This document shows, in pieces, positions 58,195-64,000 of a DNA stretch of 64,000 nt. Every line of letters begins with the position of its first letter. Position 1 is the first letter of the stretch. The stretch comes from Alphaproteobacteria bacterium. GTDB lineage: Bacteria > Pseudomonadota > Alphaproteobacteria > TMED109. Made by a program: the position numbers and the translations under genes. Below the pieces are notes generated by a model. That model had not been told where the DNA came from. It saw only the letters and a list, made by a program, of their open reading frames with translations, and did not search any database. The stretch is taken from the NCBI GenBank assembly GCA_022825705.1, contig JAJDWH010000033.1:173002-237001 (forward strand). The letters run 5' to 3'.

Positions 58195-59064
58195 CTAAAC
58201 GTCGAGCTTTTGCAGCATTCTGGTAACCAGGGGGTGGTTTGAATCGGAGAGAATTTCGAGAAAGCTGAAATGGTTGCAGTCCTCTGCGGTGACGAATTCG
58301 ACAGGAATTTCGTGGTCGCGGAGACGCGCCTCGAAAGCGCGTGATTGTTCCACCCAGCCGGCTGGTTCGGCTTCGCCGGCGGCGACCAGGGTGGGCCAGG
58401 TGTGATGCGGAGTGCGCTGCAGCACATTGTTCCGGGCAGCTTCGGCAGCATCCAGGCCGATTTCTTCGTTGATCGGTAGCGTGCGCGCAACTTCGGGTTC
58501 GTAAATCCCGGAAATCGCGAACACACCCCGGACCTGTTCCGGGCGCAGTGCTTCCGGCGAAAATGTTTCCGTCATCATCATGCTAGCGAGGTGGGCGCCT
58601 GCCGAATGGCCGTACAGGAAGATCCGGTTGGGGTCACCGCCATAGCCGTCGGCATGCTGGGCCGCCCAGATCAAACCCGCACGTATTTCATTGGCGATTG
58701 TGCTCACGGTCACATCCGGGCAAAGGTCGTAGTTGAGGTTGAGAAACACAGCACCGGCATCGACGAAGGGGAGCGCCAGATGCGTGTGATCGTCCTTGTC
58801 GAGGGCGCGCCAGTAACCGCCGTGAATAAACAGCACCAGCGGGGCGCCCTGGTCACTGGACGGGCCCTTGAGGACGTCGAGAGTCTGCTTGGTCCCGGAG
58901 CCGTATCGCACGTCGAAGTGTGAACTGCTGGCAAGCCGTTCGCGGGCCGCCGCCGCGGCTTCTGCCGCATTTTCGAGGTAGGTGTCTGCAGTTGGAACCG
59001 CGATACGAGGATTGAAGTGAGCTTCGCGCTCCGGCAGCGTTAAGGTACTCCAGGTGGTTTTCAT
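58195..59064 (-). CDS. Alpha/beta hydrolase, kynurenine-formamidase-like
   Basis: 289 aa. The HGGYW oxyanion-hole motif (FIHGGYWRALDKDD), the nucleophile elbow YGHSAGAHLA and the segment AISGIYEPEV place it in the esterase/arylformamidase group. The catalytic His is in DCNHFSFLE near the end. No signal peptide. It stands alone, with a divergent FAD enzyme gene upstream. No tryptophan-degradation gene is nearby, so kynurenine formamidase activity is only a possibility. Confidence 0.88.
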   Translation of the reverse strand: MKTTWSTLTLPEREAHFNPRIAVPTADTYLENAAEAAAAARERLASSSHFDVRYGSGTKQTLDVLKGPSSDQGAPLVLFIHGGYWRALDKDDHTHLALPFVDAGAVFLNLNYDLCPDVTVSTIANEIRAGLIWAAQHADGYGGDPNRIFLYGHSAGAHLASMMMTETFSPEALRPEQVRGVFAISGIYEPEVARTLPINEEIGLDAAEAARNNVLQRTPHHTWPTLVAAGEAEPAGWVEQSRAFEARLRDHEIPVEFVTAEDCNHFSFLEILSDSNHPLVTRMLQKLDV

Positions 59065-59257
59065 CGCGATTCTCTCCGCTATCGTCCGATGGCTTGCAGT
59101 CTTGCGGGCCGCGGTGCTGGACCGGTAACTGCCAGCTGCGCGTCTTCACTTGCCGGCGGCGGTTTCCATACTAAAGGGGCCTTTCGCGGCGCCAATACGT
59201 TCAGAGAACGCATTTCTCGGGTGTGTCCAATCCGCTTCGGAGTCTAGGAGCAGCAGG

Positions 59258-60859
59258 ATGTCTGAGCGCCGCTACAAGTTCTGGGGCTGGGGGTATGAGG
59301 ATCAAATTCCGGAGGCCGGACAAGCCGCGACCACGGTTGCAAGAGTATCCGAGCTCACCGGAGTCAGTCCCGGAACGGAGATGAGGTGGCCCGCGCTTGA
59401 TCGCGTCAGGCTGCCTGATCCGCGAATTCAAGCGCCGCCTGTTCTTGTCAGCATCGCGTCCACAGATACGCATGACCGGGCCGCGCACACGTATGGGAAG
59501 TCATTCCCTGACTATATCCGGGCGTTTGACCACGACTTCGAATGTGCCCCGGATCTCGTCATGTGGCCGAGAAACGAGCGCGATGTGGTTGCCGTTCTGG
59601 ACTGGGCCTCCGACGCCAATGTGGCAGTCATTCCCTTTGGTGGGGGATCGAGCGTGGTCGGAGGAGTGGAGCCTACCGTGGGCGAAACGTTCGCCGGCAC
59701 CGTCAGCATGGACTTGCGGAAACTCAACCGCGTGACCGACGTGGATGTCGCGGCCCGTGCTGCCCGTATCGAAGCAGGCGCGCTCGGACCCGTGTTGGAA
59801 CGACAGCTCAAGCCGCATGGCCTGACCCTTCGGCACTTTCCGCAGTCTTTCGAGTTCTCGACCCTGGGAGGCTGGATCGCGACCAGATCCGGCGGCCATT
59901 TTGCGACACTGCAGACCCACATCGAGGATTCCGTCGAATCACTTCGGGTCGTATCCCCGCGCGGAACGTTGGAAACCCGTCGCTTGCCGGGTTCGGGAGC
60001 AGGGCCCAGCCCCGATCGCCTCTTCGCTGGATCGGAGGGGACACTTGGCGTCATTACATCTGCGTGGATGCGCGTGGTGCCCCGGCCGGCCTATCGACGA
60101 AGCGCCGCCGTGTGGTTTGAACAGTTCCTGGACGCGGCCAACGCTGCGCAGGGAGTGGTTCAGGCCGGGTTGTGGCCGGCGAACTGCCGCGTGGTCGACG
60201 CGGGAGAAGCGCAACTTACAGGCGTCGGTGATGGCAGCCGCCATCTGCTGGTTCTGGGATTTGAGAACGCGAACCATCGGGTTGATGCGTGGATGGAAGA
60301 AGCACTCCGGTGCACCGCCGAATTCGGTGGGATCTCCGATGAGAGCAGCGGGGATGCTCCCAACCGAAGTGGCGCGGCAGGTACCTGGCGAGAAGCCTTC
60401 ATAGGTGCGCCCTTCGTTCGCGAGACGTTGATTGCCCATGGTTTTATCGTGGATGCGGTCGAAACTGCGATCACATGGGACCGGTTTCCAGAATTTCACC
60501 GCGCGGTCACAGACAGCATTGGAGACGCAATTCTTCGGGTAACCGGTGCGCCGGGACATGTCACGTGCCGGTTCACGCATGTCTATGCCGACGGTCCCGC
60601 ACCGTACTTCACGTTCCATGCGCACGCGCCGAAAGGTGGTGCCATCCAGGCTTGGCGAGCGATCAAGGCAGCGGCCAGCGAAGCGTTGCTGGCGGCGGGC
60701 GGGACGATCACCCATCATCATGCGGTGGGGCGCGATCACATGCCGTGGTACACGAAGCAGCGTCCGGCACTCTTCGGACGTGCACTCGCGGCGGCGAAGA
60801 AGGAACTGGACCCGGCCGGAATTCTCAATCCAGGTGTGTTGATCGGGCACGAGTCATGA
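59258..60859 (+). CDS. FAD-linked oxidase, alkylglycerone-phosphate-synthase-like
   Basis: 533 aa from ATG 59258, with AGGAG 7 bases before it. The PCMH-type FAD domain has VIPFGGGSSVVGGV, then FPQSFEFSTLGGWIATRSGGHFATL (read in parts), and GSEGTLGVITSAWMRV. The C-terminal FAD-oxidase domain contains ITHHHAVGRDHMPW, the motif that marks alkyldihydroxyacetonephosphate synthase relatives. In bacteria such enzymes may make ether lipids or oxidise 2-hydroxy acids. Its stop overlaps the start of mltB (ATGA), which implies coupled expression. Confidence 0.88.
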   Translation: MSERRYKFWGWGYEDQIPEAGQAATTVARVSELTGVSPGTEMRWPALDRVRLPDPRIQAPPVLVSIASTDTHDRAAHTYGKSFPDYIRAFDHDFECAPDLVMWPRNERDVVAVLDWASDANVAVIPFGGGSSVVGGVEPTVGETFAGTVSMDLRKLNRVTDVDVAARAARIEAGALGPVLERQLKPHGLTLRHFPQSFEFSTLGGWIATRSGGHFATLQTHIEDSVESLRVVSPRGTLETRRLPGSGAGPSPDRLFAGSEGTLGVITSAWMRVVPRPAYRRSAAVWFEQFLDAANAAQGVVQAGLWPANCRVVDAGEAQLTGVGDGSRHLLVLGFENANHRVDAWMEEALRCTAEFGGISDESSGDAPNRSGAAGTWREAFIGAPFVRETLIAHGFIVDAVETAITWDRFPEFHRAVTDSIGDAILRVTGAPGHVTCRFTHVYADGPAPYFTFHAHAPKGGAIQAWRAIKAAASEALLAAGGTITHHHAVGRDHMPWYTKQRPALFGRALAAAKKELDPAGILNPGVLIGHES

Positions 60860-61821
60860 AGTTCGCGCTGTCCGCGGTTGCCGCGGCATTCCTCTTGACC
60901 GGCCACGTCGCGGCGGAGCCTTTTGCTGACTGGCTCGACGGCGTGCGCGCCGAGGCACTGGCCAACGGGGTCGGGCGGTCGGCGTTGGACGCTGCCCTCC
61001 GAGATCTGGAGGGCCCACTGCCGCGTGTGCTGGAACTCGACCGCAAGCAATGGAAAAGGGACGTGACCCTGGATTGGTATCTCAATCGGGTGATCAGTGA
61101 CGAGCGTGTCGACAGAGGGCGCGAAATGGGCCGGCGCTACCGAAGCCTCCTGACGCAGGTCGGCGAGACATACGGGGTTCAGCCGCGTTTCATTTTGGCA
61201 ATTTGGGGCATCGAGACCCATTACGGGAAAATTACCGGCGGGTTTCCGGTATTGGGTGCACTGGCAACACTTGCCTTCGACGGCCGACGTCAGGATTTCT
61301 TTCGGGGCGAGCTCTTGGAAGCACTCAGCATCATGGAACGGGAACGCATGGAACCAGCTTCCATGCTCGGTTCATGGGCAGGCGCCATGGGACAAAGCCA
61401 ATTCATGCCAACGAGCTTCAGCAACTTTGCCCAGGACTACGATGGCGACGGGCAGCGGGACATCTGGACGACGGAAGCCGATGTTTTCGCCTCCATCGCC
61501 CATTACCTCAAGCGTCACGGCTGGCGGGATGACATCACGTGGGGCAGGGGGGTCAAACTTCCTCCTGCCTTTGATCCGGATTTGATTGGCCTTGACGTCA
61601 CGCGCACGATTCCCGAGTGGCAGGAACTGGGGGTTCGGAGAGTCGACGGAACCGACCTTCCTACCCGGGCCCTGGCTGCGTCCGTGGTGGCCCCGGATTA
61701 CCCGGACGGGGATGCCTTCCTCGTATACGAGAACTTCCGGGTTACGCTGACGTACAACCGGTCGAGCTTCTATGCGACCGCCGTGGGAATTCTCTCGGAT
61801 CGAATTGCCCGGGGGCTCTGA
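60856..61821 (+). CDS. mltB: Lytic murein transglycosylase B-type
   Basis: Cleaves peptidoglycan glycan strands; 321 aa with a signal peptide (MKFALSAVAAAFLLTGHVAAE, read in parts), so periplasmic. No lipobox Cys, unlike E. coli MltB. The catalytic Glu is in ILAIWGIETHYG. GAMGQSQFMPTSF and YDGDGQRDIW are SLT_2/MltB signatures. The ATG overlaps the stop of the FAD oxidase. It is followed by rlpA after one base, a functional pair common in this class. Confidence 0.92.
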   Translation: MKFALSAVAAAFLLTGHVAAEPFADWLDGVRAEALANGVGRSALDAALRDLEGPLPRVLELDRKQWKRDVTLDWYLNRVISDERVDRGREMGRRYRSLLTQVGETYGVQPRFILAIWGIETHYGKITGGFPVLGALATLAFDGRRQDFFRGELLEALSIMERERMEPASMLGSWAGAMGQSQFMPTSFSNFAQDYDGDGQRDIWTTEADVFASIAHYLKRHGWRDDITWGRGVKLPPAFDPDLIGLDVTRTIPEWQELGVRRVDGTDLPTRALAASVVAPDYPDGDAFLVYENFRVTLTYNRSSFYATAVGILSDRIARGL

Positions 61822-61822
61822 G

Positions 61823-62608
61823 ATGCATCTGGCAACGGTTTTCACGATGTTCGTGTGCGCGGCGACGTTGGTGTCGGCGTGCAGCAAGCCTGCACCGGTG
61901 GTGGCACCACTGGAAGTGCCGCAGCGCGCGCCGCAAGTCTCGAGCAGCGGCGGAATCTACAAGGTCGGAGCGCCCTATACCGTTGCAGGTCGCAGGTACA
62001 CGCCCAGGGTTCAGCCGAACTATCAAGCAGAGGGGCTGGCCTCGTGGTACGGACCAAAGTTTCACGGAAAACTGACAGCGAACGGCGAGATTTTTGATCA
62101 GTACGCGCTGACTGCCGCGCATAAGACCTTGCCGTTGCCCAGTAAGGTGCGGGTTACCAACCTTGACAACGGTCGCCAGCTCGTGGTGAGGGTCAATGAC
62201 CGAGGACCGTTCGTTGGCGACCGCATCATTGATCTCTCTCGCCGCTCAGCCCAGTTGCTAGGCGTCGAAAAAGTCGGGGTGGCCCCGGTACGCCTTGAAC
62301 TGCTGGATAGTGGCCCGCATCTCCTGACCGAGCCGCTGCAGCAGGAGCAGGGAGCACATGAACCCGTGATACCGGTCAGGACGGGTCGCGTATATGTCCA
62401 GGTAGGCGCTTTTCGACTCCCCGACAATGCCCAGCGGCTTGCCTGGAAGCTGTCGCAGTTTGGTGATCCAAGCATCCACGTAAGCGGGAATCAGCAGTGG
62501 CACCGGGTGCGATTCGGACCATTCGCATCTGCCTGGGAAGCGGATGTGTTCGTCCAGAGGCTGGAGCGGGCAGGGTATCTTCCGAACGTGGTGGTCCAAG
62601 CCCGCTAG
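61823..62608 (+). CDS. rlpA: RlpA-type septal lytic transglycosylase with SPOR domain
   Basis: 261 aa lipoprotein (lipobox VSAC, Cys20). The double-psi beta-barrel spans about residues 70-165 with GLASWYGPKFHGKLTANGE, YALTAAHKTLPLPSKVRVTNL (read in parts) and RVNDRGPFVGDRIIDLS. A C-terminal SPOR domain (about 190-260, VYVQVGAFRLPDNAQRLAWKL) binds denuded glycans at the septum. The ATG begins 1 base after the mltB stop. A D,D-carboxypeptidase gene usually follows in this class; here there is a gap and then an unrelated gene. Confidence 0.93.
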   Translation: MHLATVFTMFVCAATLVSACSKPAPVVAPLEVPQRAPQVSSSGGIYKVGAPYTVAGRRYTPRVQPNYQAEGLASWYGPKFHGKLTANGEIFDQYALTAAHKTLPLPSKVRVTNLDNGRQLVVRVNDRGPFVGDRIIDLSRRSAQLLGVEKVGVAPVRLELLDSGPHLLTEPLQQEQGAHEPVIPVRTGRVYVQVGAFRLPDNAQRLAWKLSQFGDPSIHVSGNQQWHRVRFGPFASAWEADVFVQRLERAGYLPNVVVQAR

Positions 62609-63060
62609 CGCTCTGTCAGGTGTCGCGATGGTCCGCCAGGCTTGCAGTCGGAGCCAACGACGATCCGGCTCCAAATCGCTTGGGGTGATGTCTCCTTGTG
62701 AAGCGGCGAGGCAATCAGGCTCATGATCCGCGCTCAACGCAATCGCGCTCGTGACAGGAGGCGGGTCTACTTGATCCCTCGTTGATCAGGCGGCTTGCCG
62801 AACGTCCTTCATGGGATGTTGAAGCGAGTGTTTCCGTCCGAGGCCGCAAGCAGGCGACAAGGTGTCCGTCCGCCAAAGTGCTGGCCACCTGCCCGCTGGA
62901 ATCCGAAACGAACACAGAGGGCCGTGCAGCACTCGAGTACGTGCGGTCGGGTTCCTTTGGACAGGCAGGCAAACCGACTTCGGCAACCCTAGAGGCCGGA
63001 ACTACGAACGGTCCTGCAACTTGCCCCCTTAGACCTCGAATCCACAGGGTTCGGACGTGA
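62609..63060. other. Gene-free region after rlpA
   Basis: About 450 bases. Open frames on both strands overlap one another and have no ribosome sites or family resemblance. A short hairpin GGAGCC/GGCTCC (62650-62672, 11-base loop) might end the mltB-rlpA transcript but lacks a T-run. Confidence 0.4.
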
Positions 63061-64000
63061 TCACTTGAACAAGTTGAAGTAGTAGCGGACGTTGATGTTG
63101 AACCGCTTCTCCCAGTCGGTGTCTGTGTTGGCGCCAAAGTCGCCACTTTGCCCGACGAACCAGTTGCCGTCGGAGAACCCGAGGTCGGTGTATACGTACA
63201 CACCGCCCCAGTACCACGAGGCGCCAATTGTCCACAAGGAACTGTTGTTGAATTCGTCGTTTGTCTTCAGTATCGAACTCCACTCGACGTATGGTGTGAC
63301 GCTATCGACCCACGACAGCTCTGACGCATCGATGCCGCCATACCGAAGCGAAACGGAGGGAATCCATCCCTCGGACGCAATGAGGTCGGTGTAGTCGTAC
63401 GCCCCCACGAGGATAAGGTCGCCGGTTTCCCAAGGGGTATCGTCGGTGATGTCGTACTTGTAATACGACAGTTGAGAAACAAGCTTCAGGTCACCAAAGG
63501 AGGTCGTCCCGTGTACAGAGGCTGCGAAATGATCGGCACCGTTGTCGTCGATGTTTGTCCCTTCTAGCTGTCCGTACTGGATAGACGCTCCGATGTCTCC
63601 GCCACCGTCCATCGGGTAAACAGCCCGTACATTAAACTGACCGTTTTCTTTGAAGCCAGCCTCGCCAATGTCCTCGTAGATCCTGGTTACCGGATCGTAG
63701 TTGTATCGCGAGCTGTCGAGGCTTTCGCCGTCCCAGTGTCCTTCATCCCGAAAGAAGTAGGCAAGGTCAACGTTCAGGCCGCCGACAGATGTCGTCCATC
63801 TGACTCCAAGATCCATGTCATCGATGAGCCCGACGTAAAAGTGCTGGTCGAAGTACCAGCTCGACGACACTCCGTAGTCGCCGGGACCGAAGGGGACACG
63901 CACGATACCAGCCCGCACCGTGCCAAAGGCGTCCGATTGATACCCCAGCCATGCCGTGTGCATCATGCTGTAGCCGTCGTACCACCGGTACTCCACCCTG
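63061..64000 (-). CDS. Outer-membrane beta-barrel (porin-like), C-terminal part (5' end outside window)
   Basis: The frame is open to the right window edge, so the N-terminus is missing; at least 312 residues are visible. Alternating polar and aromatic residues form many short strands ending in aromatic pairs. It closes with RFNINVRYYFNLFK, close to the usual C-terminal barrel signature with a terminal aromatic. Asp/Gly-rich turns (DITDDTPWETGD, SVGGLNVDLAYFF) match extracellular and periplasmic loops. GTVRAGIVRVPFGPGDY is reminiscent of phosphate-selective-porin-like proteins. Base composition is slightly less GC-rich than its neighbours. Function: channel or surface protein, substrate unknown. 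Confidence 0.8.
   Translation of the reverse strand, partial: RVEYRWYDGYSMMHTAWLGYQSDAFGTVRAGIVRVPFGPGDYGVSSSWYFDQHFYVGLIDDMDLGVRWTTSVGGLNVDLAYFFRDEGHWDGESLDSSRYNYDPVTRIYEDIGEAGFKENGQFNVRAVYPMDGGGDIGASIQYGQLEGTNIDDNGADHFAASVHGTTSFGDLKLVSQLSYYKYDITDDTPWETGDLILVGAYDYTDLIASEGWIPSVSLRYGGIDASELSWVDSVTPYVEWSSILKTNDEFNNSSLWTIGASWYWGGVYVYTDLGFSDGNWFVGQSGDFGANTDTDWEKRFNINVRYYFNLFK

Noticed and set aside
58195..59064. Certain kynurenine formamidase
   Set aside because: Motifs fit the wider esterase group; no kyn genes nearby support the specific activity.

Overview
The window is a contiguous, GC-rich chromosomal segment with no insertion sequence, phage gene or CRISPR array. Gene content and order point to an alphaproteobacterium: nlpD-like / DUF815 ATPase / yajC-secD-secF / Mth938-domain gene; uvrA divergent from ssb-gyrA-coaD-cyclophilin; ftsB-pdhA-pdhB-pdhC-lpd-lipA-coq10; a 17-kDa-antigen-type glycine-zipper lipoprotein; and mltB-rlpA. 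A Rhodospirillales/Kiloniellales-like heterotroph is plausible, but the order cannot be fixed from sequence reading alone. Both window edges cut genes: pyruvate phosphate dikinase at the left and an outer-membrane barrel at the right.

Layout. 1-2.3 kb: ppdK C-terminal part and a small exported SUOX-fold protein. 2.9-8.6 kb: two tandem tRNA-Leu genes, an NlpD-like LysM/LytM lipoprotein, a DUF815 ATPase on the opposite strand, and the yajC-secD-secF-Mth938 operon. 8.6-16.2 kb: uvrA, ssb, gyrA, coaD, an exported cyclophilin and tRNA-Lys. 16.5-22.2 kb: an NCS2 purine/uracil permease with an unusual C-terminal domain, a tungstate ABC operon (tupB-tupC-tupA) and a convergent HTH/periplasmic-binding-like regulator. 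22.3-28.3 kb: an exported unknown, formate-THF ligase, a translationally coupled pair of DUF1538 membrane proteins with a P-II-like protein, then TusA-like and carboxymuconolactone-decarboxylase-like genes on the minus strand. 28.5-37.1 kb: a D-aminoacylase-type amidohydrolase, ftsB, the complete pyruvate dehydrogenase operon, lipA and coq10. 37.2-44.1 kb, minus strand: a TetR-like regulator, NADP-type glutamate dehydrogenase, a Tat-exported TRAP binding protein without its membrane partners, and a single-chain BC-BCCP-CT acyl-CoA carboxylase. 44.4-55.9 kb: a nitronate monooxygenase-like protein, a five-gene branched-chain-type ABC importer, and an opposing aerobic benzoyl-CoA (box) operon: boxC, boxB and benzoate-CoA ligase, with an alpha/beta hydrolase divergent from it. 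56.3-64 kb: glycine-zipper lipoprotein, Dps, a second alpha/beta hydrolase, an FAD-linked oxidase coupled to mltB-rlpA, and the partial outer-membrane barrel.

How it fits together. The importer and the box operon meet tail to tail and probably form one aromatic-acid unit: uptake, CoA activation, epoxidation and ring cleavage. The BoxB reductase BoxA and a downstream aldehyde dehydrogenase are not in the window. The tup operon supplies tungstate, and its nearness to formate-THF ligase and a purine-type permease hints at Mo/W enzymes and formate/C1 metabolism elsewhere in the genome (inference). The least described elements are the DUF1538-DUF1538-P-II cassette, the permease with a degenerate ATPase-like tail, and two AT-rich intergenic islands: one holds a perfect DnaA-box consensus, the other nested inverted repeats.
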